Below are positions 1-7,004 of a stretch of 8,498 nucleotides of DNA, one piece after another. Origin of the DNA: Bacteroidota bacterium (lineage in GTDB: Bacteria; Bacteroidota; Ignavibacteria; Kapaibacteriales; UBA2268); contig JAKIZN010000055.1 of NCBI GenBank assembly GCA_022708005.1, forward strand, positions 1-8,498. Reading direction: 5' to 3'. The notes beneath the pieces are model-generated. The model was not told the DNA's origin. It made no database searches and saw only the letters and a list, made by a program, of their open reading frames with translations. Positions within the stretch are counted from its first letter, which is position 1. Each line of letters starts with the position of its first letter. The position numbers and the translations under genes were made by a program.

Positions 1-601
1 GACGCCCTAAATATTGACCAATGCTTCCGTAAGGATGATAAAACGTACTTCATTGAACAAAAAGTTCGTGATGACCACGATTCAACAAAAAAAAAGGGGA
101 CAAATTGAAAACTTTGAAAAGAAACTAGACGTAATGCTTGCAAAGCATAGCGAATATGAATTAGTTGGAATTTTTTACTTTATTGATCCAAGTTTCACGA
201 AAAATAAAAATTACTATACTGCTGAATTAACAAAAATGTCGACAGCTTACAATGTTGAAATACATGTTTTTTATGGTGAGTCGCTCTTTGAATATTTAGG
301 CTATATTGATATTTGGGAGGAAATACTTTTGCATTTAGAGAGTTGGAAAAAGCAAATTCCCGACTTCCCAGAAATAAACTTTGATCTCGATGCTCAGCAT
401 ACATTTGAAGAAATCAAAGATTTAAAACCGCTTGTGTTTAGGAAACTTTTGGAAAATGAGCAAATCTTCCAAGAGATAGTTTCGACTCTATTCCCTCAAA
501 AAGCAACTTTAAAACTTCTATTAAAATATTATGCCACGAAGTCTGAAACTATTTACAAAACAATATCAAATGACTTAAAGAATCGATTAGGAGTGCAATA
601 A
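1..601 (+). pseudogene. Type II restriction endonuclease, 3' part, frame broken at a poly-A run
   Basis: The gene is cut by the left edge. Frame 1 from base 1 reads DALNIDQCF, then FIEQKVRDDHDSTKK, and stops at TGA 106-108. This looks like a PD-(D/E)XK nuclease core: Asp6, then Glu19-Gln20-Lys21, then a basic Asp/His-rich strand. Frame 2 picks up at the same place with KKRGQIENFEKKLD and runs to TAA 599-601. The two join seamlessly if the nine-A run at 87-95 had eight. The downstream part (ELVGIFYFIDPSF, FDLDAQHTFEEIKDL, FRKLLENEQIFQEI, TLFPQKATLKLLL) resembles the C-terminal region of type II enzymes that I associate with the HpyAIV/HinfI or TdeIII-type families; the family name is tentative. 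Expected role: cleavage of unmethylated foreign DNA, with a partner methyltransferase probably to the left of the window. A frame-2 start at TTG 14 or ATG 71 would give an out-of-frame N-terminus lacking the catalytic Glu and Lys, so those starts are unlikely to be real. Either the gene is inactive or phase-variable, or the run length is a sequencing error. Confidence 0.72.
87..95 (+). repeat. Homopolymer A9 at the frame switch of the restriction gene
   Basis: Nine consecutive A follow AAC and are followed by GGGG. In frame 1 the run gives Lys-Lys-Lys-Gly-Thr-Asn-stop. With one A fewer it gives Lys-Lys-Arg-Gly-Gln and continues in the long downstream frame. Runs of this length are classic sites of slipped-strand mispairing, of transcriptional or ribosomal slippage, and also of sequencing error. 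The sequence alone does not tell these apart. Confidence 0.8.
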
Positions 602-712
602 ATACACTTATCACTTAACAAAGTAGTTTTGGTAGCGGGCAATCTAACAGTTCCCCCTACCCCAATTAAACAAACCGCCCATCTCAATCCGCCCTTATCA
701 TAAATTGCTTTT

Positions 713-753
713 TAATCTTAATTTTTTTTTATATTTTTAAGATTATTTTTTTT
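713..753 (+). terminator. AT-rich inverted repeat followed by eight T; possible weak terminator
   Basis: TAATCTTAA (713-721) and TTAAGATTA (737-745) form a 9-bp stem around a 15-base loop, followed directly by eight T (746-753). The arrangement is that of an intrinsic terminator for the upstream restriction gene. However, the stem has only one G-C pair, and the loop is itself mostly T, so it may be weak. It ends only about 18 bases before the next gene and could equally be part of that gene's promoter or operator. The rest of 602-771 shows no gene; 650-700 is C-rich and featureless. Confidence 0.3.
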
Positions 754-771
754 ACTAAAATGAACAAATAA

Positions 772-2046
772 ATGAGCCAATTTTATCCTCAAACACAACG
801 CGATACATATAAATTAGTAGAAAAATTTGCTACCGGCAAATTTAAAAATGAAATCACTTTTCTTAAATCATTGGTTAATGATATTGTTAATCACGGAGAG
901 TTCGAAATTATCGGCGGACGTGTTTGGGAACTTAACGCACCAGAAAAATGCTACGTGCTGCAACATCAACACGGGAAATCCTCCAAAATACCATTAGGGC
1001 ATAAAATTGCATTGACAGACTACCCCATATTATCCGAACTTGCCCACAAAAGAACGTCGCTGCACCACGAAACCGACGAATATCTTAAAAATAAAGGTAT
1101 CGACCTCTATTCCGTAACCGCAGTAGGTGATATTATCAGAATTGGCTCAAACTATTACTATAAATACGTCTTGGGCTTCAATGCCAAACATATCTTGCAA
1201 TCATTTTATGAAACGCTGAACGTTATCAGCTCGGTTGCATCAATAAAAATTCGCGATTTGACGCACAAAGAAGCACACAAAAAGCTACAAAGAGACATAA
1301 ACAAAGCTTCAGAAATACAAAGAAATTTGCTCCCGCAGCACTTTTTGCAATTCCACGATTTTGAGATATTTGGCTTATGCGTTCCCGATAGCGAAGTTGG
1401 TGGCGACTTTTTCGATTATCTAATGAATAAAAGCGACGAAGAAGATAGAGTTGGCATAGTCATTAGCGACGCTGCGAGCAAAGGCTTGCCCGCAGCAATC
1501 CAAGCGCTTTTTGTTTCGGGAGCGCTGCGAATGGCTCAATCTTTTTCGCCCAAAATATCGTCGCTGCTCAGCAGGCTCAATACGCTAATTTTCGACACTT
1601 TCCCTTATGAAAGATTTGTAACTTTATTCTATTGCGAGCTAACTCTTTCGTCTAACCGCTTAGTTTTATATGCAAATGCAGGGCATTGCGCCCCTATCCA
1701 CTACCGCTACGAAGACGATAGCATTAGAATGCTGCAACCAACTGGCGGGCTTTTGGGAATCATCCGTGAGCAAGCTTTCAATGTCGAAAATGTCAGACTT
1801 AAGCCAAATGATATTTTAGTGCTATACACCGACGGCATTTCCGAAGCAATGAACAAGAGCGAGCAGCTTTACGGCGAAGAAAGGATATGCAAGATAATCC
1901 GAAAATACAAAGATGAGTCTGCAAAACATATTGCATATATGCTCATAGAAGATGTGCAAAAGTTCAACGCAGGCTCGACATATAATGACGATAAAACAAT
2001 TGTCGTTGTCAAGCGAACCCAAAATGGCAGCGAAATGGCAAGCTAA
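772..2046 (+). CDS. SpoIIE/RsbU-type PP2C serine/threonine phosphatase
   Basis: This is a 424-residue cytoplasmic protein with no signal peptide or membrane segment. Residues 1 to about 150 form an input domain that I cannot name with certainty; the pattern is loosely GAF-like. Residues about 158-190 (IRDLTHKEAHKKLQRDINKA) look like a helical signalling linker ending in the typical EIQRNLLP entry to the catalytic domain. Residues about 190-415 are the PP2C domain, with GGDFFD (210-215), VISDAASKG (230-238), ANAGH (301-305), YTDGISEA (352-359) and YNDDKT (404-409). Asp212, Asp233, Asp354 and Asp406/407 are the expected metal ligands. Such enzymes usually dephosphorylate an anti-anti-sigma or STAS-type antagonist in partner-switching control, but no kinase or STAS partner is visible here. 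There is no Shine-Dalgarno; the leader is A-rich (ACTAAAATGAACAAATAA), as is common in Bacteroidota. An ATG at 760 in the same frame is closed by TAA immediately before this start. The deacylase gene follows after 18 bp, so co-transcription is likely. Confidence 0.9.
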   Translation: MSQFYPQTQRDTYKLVEKFATGKFKNEITFLKSLVNDIVNHGEFEIIGGRVWELNAPEKCYVLQHQHGKSSKIPLGHKIALTDYPILSELAHKRTSLHHETDEYLKNKGIDLYSVTAVGDIIRIGSNYYYKYVLGFNAKHILQSFYETLNVISSVASIKIRDLTHKEAHKKLQRDINKASEIQRNLLPQHFLQFHDFEIFGLCVPDSEVGGDFFDYLMNKSDEEDRVGIVISDAASKGLPAAIQALFVSGALRMAQSFSPKISSLLSRLNTLIFDTFPYERFVTLFYCELTLSSNRLVLYANAGHCAPIHYRYEDDSIRMLQPTGGLLGIIREQAFNVENVRLKPNDILVLYTDGISEAMNKSEQLYGEERICKIIRKYKDESAKHIAYMLIEDVQKFNAGSTYNDDKTIVVVKRTQNGSEMAS

Positions 2047-2054
2047 CCATATAC

Positions 2055-2058
2055 GGAG
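2055..2058 (+). promoter_or_regulatory. Ribosome binding site that decides the ybaK-like start
   Basis: GGAG lies 6 bases before ATG 2065. It favours that start over the in-frame ATG at 2086 (MTTAIRFL), where many family members begin. Confidence 0.55.
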
Positions 2059-2064
2059 AATACA

Positions 2065-2547
2065 ATGCAGAAAAAAGATTTTCCAATGACTACTGCAATT
2101 CGATTTTTAAAAAGCAAAAAAATCGACTTTGTGCCATACGAATATGAATATTTAGAAAAAGGCGGGACTAAACAAACTGCTGATGAGCTTCAAGTCGATG
2201 AGCATAGCGTCGTAAAAACACTTGTGTTTGAAAGCGAAAACTCCCCGTTTATAGTGCTGATGCACGGCGATAGGGAAGTTTCCACAAAAGAAATGGCAAG
2301 GCATTTGGGAGTAAAGAAAGTAGAGCCAGCCAAAATTGAGGACGCATTCAAATATACTGGCTATATGTTTGGTGGGACAAGTCCATTTGGCACCAAGCGA
2401 GCAATGAAAGTTTACATCGAAGAAGGTATAATGGCTTTGGAGAAAATTTATATTAATGGCGGCAAGCGAGGATTTATTATTGAAATCAAGCCAGATTCAC
2501 TTAAATTATTGGATTATGAGATAGTAAGCGTTGCAATTCCAAAATAG
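2065..2547 (+). CDS. ybaK: Cys-tRNA(Pro)/Cys-tRNA(Cys) deacylase, YbaK/EbsC family
   Basis: This 160-residue protein has the usual length and layout of the single-domain YbaK/ProX-like trans-editing family. These proteins hydrolyse mischarged aminoacyl-tRNA, typically Cys-tRNA(Pro) made by prolyl-tRNA synthetase. Recognisable segments are TAIRFLKSKKIDF (10-22), the strand with the conserved lysine HSVVKTLVF (Lys51), GDREVST (68-74), the glycine-rich GYMFGGTSPFGTK (99-111) that shapes the substrate pocket, and INGGKRGF (130-137) near the C-terminus. No signal peptide is present, so it acts in the cytoplasm. It follows the phosphatase gene by 18 bp with its own GGAG, which points to one transcript; a functional link between the two is not evident. 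Family members differ in which misacylated tRNA they edit (Cys, Ala or others), so substrate specificity is by analogy. The 115-bp gap to purC shows no hairpin that I trust. Confidence 0.9.
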   Translation: MQKKDFPMTTAIRFLKSKKIDFVPYEYEYLEKGGTKQTADELQVDEHSVVKTLVFESENSPFIVLMHGDREVSTKEMARHLGVKKVEPAKIEDAFKYTGYMFGGTSPFGTKRAMKVYIEEGIMALEKIYINGGKRGFIIEIKPDSLKLLDYEIVSVAIPK

Positions 2548-2662
2548 TATATAGTGTGATGCCGTGCAAAGCTATTTTTGAATTTAAAGGATTAATTGCT
2601 AAATTGCGGCTGATTTTAAAGTAATTTCAGCGATAATAAATTTTAATTAGATTGGATAAAAA

Positions 2663-3538
2663 ATGACAATATTTCAAACTGACTTTAGCGACTTAAAACT
2701 TGCACGCCGAGGCAAAGTAAGAGATGTATACGACCTTGGCGATAGCTTACTATTTGTTGCAACTGATAGAATTTCTGCATTTGATGTAGTGATGACCGAG
2801 CCAATACCCGGCAAGGGGAAAATACTAACTCGCATATCCGAAATATGGTTTGAAAAAACTCAGCATATCATAAAAAATCATTTTTTAACTTCCGACATTA
2901 GCCGCTATCCGATAGCCAGCCAAAAATATTCCGAGCAGTTGGAAGGTCGTTCGATGATAGTCCGCAAATGCAAGCCTTTGCCGATAGAGTGTATAGTGCG
3001 TGGCTATATCACTGGCTCGGGCTGGAAAGAATATTGCAAAAGCGGCACAGTTTGCGGCGTAGCTATTCCGCATGGCTTGCAGGAATTTGAAAAGCTACCC
3101 GAGCCGATTTTTACTCCATCAACCAAAGCTGACGAAGGACACGACGAAAACATATCTTTCGAGCAGTCCGAAGAATTGCTTGGCGAGCAAATCGCTGCCG
3201 AAGTAAAAAAAGCATCTATCGAGCTATATAAATTCGCGGCAAACTATTGCGAACAACGGGGCATTATACTGGCGGATACTAAATTTGAATTTGGAATTAC
3301 CGACGTCGGCGAAATAATATTGATAGACGAAGTGCTAACTCCAGATTCTTCACGGTTTTGGCTCAAAGAAAACTACGCACCGGGCAAGCCCCAAATAAAT
3401 TTCGACAAACAAATTTTGAGAAATTATCTCGACAGCCTAACGTGGAACAAGCAGCCACCACCTCCGGCATTGCCAGCAGACATTGTGCAAGGCACGCTCG
3501 ACAAATATAAAATGGCACTCGAAATGCTCGAAAAGTAG
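2663..3538 (+). CDS. purC: Phosphoribosylaminoimidazole-succinocarboxamide synthase (SAICAR synthetase)
   Basis: The enzyme joins L-aspartate to CAIR using ATP to give SAICAR in de novo purine synthesis, in the cytoplasm. All hallmark segments are present: RRGKVRDVYDL (15-25, ATP loop), ATDRISAFDVVM (33-44), PLPIECIVRGYITGSGW (105-121, nucleotide and CAIR contacts), FTPSTKADEGHDENI (150-164), LADTKFEFG (203-211, metal and aspartate region) and IDEVLTPDSSRFW (221-233). At 291 residues it belongs to the longer single-domain form (yeast Ade1-like) rather than the roughly 240-residue Escherichia coli form. The ATG at 2663 has no Shine-Dalgarno (GGATAAAAA leader). The frame looks intact, with no sign of transfer. 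No other pur genes are in the window, so it appears detached from a purine operon here. A 115-bp upstream gap suggests its own promoter, which I cannot place reliably. Confidence 0.97.
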   Translation: MTIFQTDFSDLKLARRGKVRDVYDLGDSLLFVATDRISAFDVVMTEPIPGKGKILTRISEIWFEKTQHIIKNHFLTSDISRYPIASQKYSEQLEGRSMIVRKCKPLPIECIVRGYITGSGWKEYCKSGTVCGVAIPHGLQEFEKLPEPIFTPSTKADEGHDENISFEQSEELLGEQIAAEVKKASIELYKFAANYCEQRGIILADTKFEFGITDVGEIILIDEVLTPDSSRFWLKENYAPGKPQINFDKQILRNYLDSLTWNKQPPPPALPADIVQGTLDKYKMALEMLEK

Positions 3539-3640
3539 AAAATATACAGAGCGATAGTCCTTATATTGATGCCTCACCCACTTGTGGCAAATTTTCAATG
3601 CTTAGCAAATCGCATTGAAGGATTTGTTCTAAGTTTGAGC

Positions 3641-3666
3641 CCAAATAATGCAATAGGAGCTTTGAC
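3641..3666 (+). repeat. 26-bp degenerate direct repeat, copy 1 (copy 2 at 7065-7090)
   Basis: Both copies begin with CCAAATAATG and end with a CT(T/C)TGAC core; I count 21 of 26 identical positions. Each lies just left of a copy of the large hairpin repeat, which makes chance similarity less likely. The match is short and degenerate, so it is only moderately supported. Confidence 0.4.
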
Positions 3667-3681
3667 CTCAACCCCCATACC

Positions 3682-3701
3682 CCTTCTCTGGGTGGAGAAG
3701 G
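3682..3701. repeat. Hairpin CCTTCTC/GAGAAGG
   Basis: This 7-bp perfect stem has a 6-base loop (TGGGTG) and is preceded by a C-rich ACCCCCATACCC stretch. It resembles the C-rich leader plus CTCTCC/GGAGAG hairpins dispersed between genes in many bacteria. No T-run follows on the plus strand. Confidence 0.5.
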
Positions 3702-3711
3702 AGAGCAAAAT

Positions 3712-3767
3712 AGATGTCCTACACCTTCGAGGTGTAGGACATCTGGAGAACAGCGGATAGGCAATGG
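3712..3767 (+). repeat. Composite intergenic repeat, copy 1: 15-bp-stem hairpin plus conserved tail
   Basis: Bases 3712-3744 are a perfect inverted repeat: AGATGTCCTACACCT, loop TCG, then its exact complement. A tail follows, GGAGAACAGCG (3745-3755) then GATAGGCAATGG (3756-3767). The same hairpin is at 7144-7176. Its tail is found on the other side there, as the reverse complement (CGCTGTTCTCC at 7133-7143, with the CAATGG part further left). The element is therefore a dispersed repeat family, not a unique terminator. Strong pairing would make it a stable hairpin in any read-through transcript. Confidence 0.85.
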
Positions 3768-3873
3768 AAGAATTTCTATTGAATTATTTACAAATAATTT
3801 TCTCTTCATAATCCAATAAAAAACAAAATTATCAGTTTTATAAAGTTTGCTTTAAATTGACCCAGAAATATAT

Positions 3874-3879
3874 GAGGAG
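3874..3879 (+). promoter_or_regulatory. Ribosome binding site of the glucan phosphorylase gene
   Basis: GAGGAG lies 9 bases before ATG 3889. It is a good Shine-Dalgarno by the standard of this window and supports that start. Confidence 0.6.
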
Positions 3880-3888
3880 CATACTATT

Positions 3889-6459
3889 ATGAAACCATTT
3901 CATAGTTTTGTTGTAACGGCTAATCTTCCAGCCCGAATAGCTAAGTTAAAAGAACTTGCGTATAATTATTGGTGGTGCTGGAACTCCGACGCAAGAGAAG
4001 TATTTGTTAGAATTGACCGCAAAATTTGGGAAGAGGTTAATCATAACCCTGTTCTTCTCATAAATAAAACTCCGCAAGCTACGCTGAAAAAATTAGCAGA
4101 ATCCCAAGATTTTGTTAGCTTTTTGGATTATATCCACGATAAATTTGTAAGCTATATGAAAAGCGATACTTACTATAGATCGAAACATATTTCTACAAAA
4201 GGAGTGATAGCTTATTTCAGTCCCGAATATGGCATCAACGAAAGTTTGCCTAATTACTCGGGCGGTCTTGGAGTGCTTGCAGGCGACCATTTGAAGTCGG
4301 CTAGCGATTTAGGACTGCCACTTGTCGGAGTGGGATTGCTTTACCAACAAGGCTACTTTCGCCAATATCTAACCCAGAATGGCTGGCAAAATGAGCAATA
4401 TATTTATAACGACTTTTTCTCGCTTCCCATCACTATTGTGCGGGATTCCAACGACGAGCCGCTTAAAGTTAGCGTGAAACTTCCATACGGCGACGTATTC
4501 GCTCAAGTTTGGAAAATAAATATAGGCAGGACTTATCTATATTTGCTCGATACAAATATTGTAGAAAATGCATTGCAAGAATACCGCGAAATAACTGACC
4601 AGCTCTACGGCGGCGATAGAGAAACACGTATCCAGCAAGAGATGATATTGGGTATCGGCGGTATGCGGGCAATCGATGCTATGGGCTACCAATTAGATGT
4701 TATGCACATCAACGAAGGGCATGCAGCTTTTGCACTATTAGAAAGAACGCGGCTATTGATGAAAAAGCATAATATCGATTTCAAGACTGCAAGGACATTG
4801 TGCAAGGAAACATCTGTTTTCACAACGCATACTCCAGTGCCAGCAGGCAACGAAACATTTGAACTTTTCCGAATTGAAAATAATATATTGCACTATTGCG
4901 AAGACTTCGGTATATCTAAAGAAGAACTATTAGAAATGGGGCAAATAGGGCACTTCAATCCAAATGATGTTTTTTCTATGACTGTGCTCGGCTTGAAAAT
5001 GACTTCTTATCATAATGGCGTTAGTGCTCTGCACGGCAAAGTCGCTCGGCAGATGTGGCACCAGCTATGGAAATGCTTCCCCGATAACGAAGTGCCAATA
5101 CATGGGGTTACAAACGGAGTTCATACGCATACTTGGATAGCTCGCGAGTTTGCCGAATTGTTTGACCGATATTTATCGCCAAGCTGGCGAACCGACACGG
5201 ACAATCAAGAAATTTGGTCTATGGTGCATTCTATTCCATCGGAAGAAATTTGGCGAGAAAAGCAGCGCCGAAGAGTTAGGCTTGTCCTTTTTGCAAGGAA
5301 TTACCTAAATACTAAGCAGAAGCATGCTATGCCGCCAGACCAAATTAGCAAAATAGATCAATATTTAAACCCAGATACGCTAACCATCGGTTTTGCGAGA
5401 CGATTCGCAACATATAAACGAGCATTATTGCTATTCAAAAATATGGATAGATTAAAAGCAATCCTAACAAATCCAGAAAAGCCAGTGCAGGTGGTCATAG
5501 CTGGAAAGGCTCATCCACACGACACTCAGGGCAAAGAAGTGATACAATCGATTATATTGCAAGTAAGACAATACGGGCTGGAAAATCATGTAGTCTTTTT
5601 GGAAGACTACGATATGGTTACAGCGAGGATGCTTGTCAAAGGCAGCGACGTTTGGCTGAATAATCCTATAAGACCGCTTGAAGCGAGCGGCACCAGCGGT
5701 ATGAAAGCCGCTATTAATGGAACGCTAAACTTCTCTATACTTGATGGCTGGTGGGACGAAGGCTATAACGCTCAAAATGGCTTTGCTATTGGTGCAGGCG
5801 AAGAGCATGACAATAGCCCAGAAATGGAAAATATTGAGTCCGAAATGATATATGATATGTTAGAAACGGTTATAGTGCCAATGTTTTATAATCGTTCTGC
5901 TAATAGAGTTCCCGAGGAATGGGTGCATTATATGAAAAATTCGATTGAGAGCATCGCGGGCAAATTTTCGACGCATAGAATGGTAAAAGATTACTCTGAA
6001 ATGTTTTATCTGCCAGCGATTAAGAAATACGAATTGCTTTCAGCCAATAACGCCGAAGAGGTGAAGCAGTTCCAACTTTGGAAGAATAAAATTCGGGCAG
6101 AATGGGAAAATGTAAAAATATTAGATATTGACTTTGAAGATACAAAAGATTACTACGTTAGCAAAAAAGTTCCCGTTTCGGTGAAGGTAGCTTTGGGTTC
6201 GCTCCAGCCCGATGAAGTGGCTGTGGAGGTATATTATGGCAGTATCAATCATCACGGAGAATTTCAAAATGCTGTTTCCGAAGAACTTTCTTACACAAAA
6301 AATGAAGATGGCAATTATTGCTATAGCGGCAGTTATTTATGCCCAGATACCGGGATGCAAGGCTTTACAATCAGGGTATTGCCAAAGCATAAGTATTTGG
6401 TGAGTTCTGCCGAAATGTATTTGTGCAGATGGGTAAATCCCGCAGGTGAATCAAAATAG
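3889..6459 (+). CDS. glgP: Alpha-glucan phosphorylase with N-terminal DUF3417 domain
   Basis: This 856-residue cytoplasmic enzyme releases glucose-1-phosphate from glycogen or maltodextrin with phosphate and pyridoxal phosphate. Residues about 5-110 are the DUF3417-type N-terminus (ELAYNYWWCWNSDAREVF). The phosphorylase core follows: AYFSPEYGINESLPNYSGG (108-126), GVLAGDHLKSASDLGLPLVG, MHINEGHAAFALLE (His273, Glu276, His278), THTPVPAGNETF, IGFARRFATYKRA (502-512), and the cofactor segment EASGTSGMKAAING, with Lys606 as the expected Schiff-base lysine. Residues about 760-850 form a beta-rich C-terminal extension (VPVSVKVALGSLQPDEVAVE) typical of this subfamily. It differs from the E. coli GlgP type in lacking the classical EASGTGNMK form, having SGMK instead. 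The motifs I checked show no missing residue or frame break. The start at 3889 has GAGGAG upstream. The lipoprotein gene begins 9 bases after its stop, so the two are co-transcribed. Glycogen versus malto-oligosaccharide preference cannot be read from sequence. Confidence 0.95.
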   Translation: MKPFHSFVVTANLPARIAKLKELAYNYWWCWNSDAREVFVRIDRKIWEEVNHNPVLLINKTPQATLKKLAESQDFVSFLDYIHDKFVSYMKSDTYYRSKHISTKGVIAYFSPEYGINESLPNYSGGLGVLAGDHLKSASDLGLPLVGVGLLYQQGYFRQYLTQNGWQNEQYIYNDFFSLPITIVRDSNDEPLKVSVKLPYGDVFAQVWKINIGRTYLYLLDTNIVENALQEYREITDQLYGGDRETRIQQEMILGIGGMRAIDAMGYQLDVMHINEGHAAFALLERTRLLMKKHNIDFKTARTLCKETSVFTTHTPVPAGNETFELFRIENNILHYCEDFGISKEELLEMGQIGHFNPNDVFSMTVLGLKMTSYHNGVSALHGKVARQMWHQLWKCFPDNEVPIHGVTNGVHTHTWIAREFAELFDRYLSPSWRTDTDNQEIWSMVHSIPSEEIWREKQRRRVRLVLFARNYLNTKQKHAMPPDQISKIDQYLNPDTLTIGFARRFATYKRALLLFKNMDRLKAILTNPEKPVQVVIAGKAHPHDTQGKEVIQSIILQVRQYGLENHVVFLEDYDMVTARMLVKGSDVWLNNPIRPLEASGTSGMKAAINGTLNFSILDGWWDEGYNAQNGFAIGAGEEHDNSPEMENIESEMIYDMLETVIVPMFYNRSANRVPEEWVHYMKNSIESIAGKFSTHRMVKDYSEMFYLPAIKKYELLSANNAEEVKQFQLWKNKIRAEWENVKILDIDFEDTKDYYVSKKVPVSVKVALGSLQPDEVAVEVYYGSINHHGEFQNAVSEELSYTKNEDGNYCYSGSYLCPDTGMQGFTIRVLPKHKYLVSSAEMYLCRWVNPAGESK

Positions 6460-6462
6460 GAG
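6458..6462 (+). promoter_or_regulatory. Ribosome binding site overlapping the glgP stop codon
   Basis: AGGAG uses the last two bases of the TAG stop (6457-6459) and lies 6 bases before ATG 6469. This favours ATG 6469 over the adjacent in-frame ATG 6472 and suggests translational coupling between the phosphorylase and the lipoprotein. Confidence 0.65.
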
Positions 6463-6468
6463 CGTTAT

Positions 6469-6996
6469 ATGATGAAAACGATTAAAACAAATTTGCTGCT
6501 TGTGTTGCTGCTTTCTCTAATTGCTTGCGGCAATAAAGAGCAGCAGCCCAACGGCGTAAATGCTAAGCCCGTAGGACTATTAAAAGGCTATATAGCACCC
6601 AATTTTTCAACCGAAGATATTGACGGCAATAAAATTGAGCTATATTCTCTTAGGGGCAATGTCGTTTTGTTAGACTTTTGGGCATCTTGGTGCCCACCGT
6701 GCAGGCAGTCTATACCTGAACTGCTGAAAATCAACAACGATTATAAGTCGAAGAATTTCAAAATGATAGGCATATCGATTGACTATAGTATGGAAGATTT
6801 GAAGAAATTTTTAGCCGAAAAGTCTGTGAATTGGACGCAAATCTACGATAATAGTTATGATGTAAATCAGCACTATAATATTGACGCAATTCCGCATATA
6901 TACTTGCTGAACAAGCAAGGCGAAATAATTTACACTGGCTATCCCGACCCTATAACGCTCAGGAAACTTATCGACGAAGCATTACAGCAATCGTAG
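6469..6996 (+). CDS. TlpA/ResA-like thioredoxin-fold lipoprotein
   Basis: This 175-residue protein starts with basic MMKTIKTN, a hydrophobic stretch (LLLVLLLSLI) and a lipobox Leu-Ile-Ala-Cys, with Cys20 as the predicted lipidated residue, so it should be anchored in the cell envelope. A short linker leads to an AlkC/TSA-Redoxin-type thioredoxin domain (about 40-172): APNFSTEDIDGNKIELYSLR, then VVLLDFWASWCPPCRQS with the redox pair Cys75/Cys78, GISIDYSMEDLKKFL, and AIPHIYLLN carrying the cis-proline (Pro142). In this family the likely role is reducing periplasmic disulphides, for example in cytochrome c maturation or protection of secreted thiols; the client is unknown. No cytochrome maturation gene lies nearby. 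The tight junction with glgP indicates a shared transcript, though no metabolic link is obvious. A strong hairpin lies 9 bases after the stop. Confidence 0.92.
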   Translation: MMKTIKTNLLLVLLLSLIACGNKEQQPNGVNAKPVGLLKGYIAPNFSTEDIDGNKIELYSLRGNVVLLDFWASWCPPCRQSIPELLKINNDYKSKNFKMIGISIDYSMEDLKKFLAEKSVNWTQIYDNSYDVNQHYNIDAIPHIYLLNKQGEIIYTGYPDPITLRKLIDEALQQS

Positions 6997-7004
6997 CTTT
7001 CTAA

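Larger units (their letters stand above)
3539..3888. other. Gene-free interval between purC and the glucan phosphorylase, hairpin-rich
   Basis: No credible gene is present in these 350 bases; short open frames on both strands simply run through hairpins. Contents in order: an 8-bp stem TTCAATGC/GCATTGAA (3594-3601 with 3612-3619); a 26-bp segment at 3641-3666 resembling 7065-7090; a 7-bp stem CCTTCTC/GAGAAGG (3682-3688 with 3695-3701); the large composite repeat at 3712-3767; and an AT-only palindrome AATTATTT/AAATAATT (3782-3789 with 3792-3799). The last 90 bases are AT-rich and must hold the phosphorylase promoter. None of the hairpins has a clean T-run, so a terminator for purC is not certain. 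Confidence 0.7.

Noticed and set aside
1822..2022. Minus-strand frame inside the phosphatase gene, and similar ones inside purC (2885-3073) and glgP (4093-4290, 4469-4672, 6212-6403)
   Set aside because: All lie within well-supported genes, have no family resemblance and no start signals.
2573..2606. Possible Bacteroidota-type promoter before purC (TTTTTG ... TAAATTG)
   Set aside because: The match to the TTTG / TAnnTTTG pattern is partial and such matches are frequent by chance in AT-rich gaps.
2604..2632. Inverted GCTGA ... TCAGC in the ybaK-purC gap as a terminator or riboswitch
   Set aside because: It has only five pairs, a long AT loop and no T-run. No purine riboswitch-like conserved core is seen.
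3561..3809. Overlapping open frames on both strands in the purC-glgP gap
   Set aside because: They are created by hairpin repeats and C-rich sequence, have no ribosome binding site, and their translations look like low-complexity repeat products.
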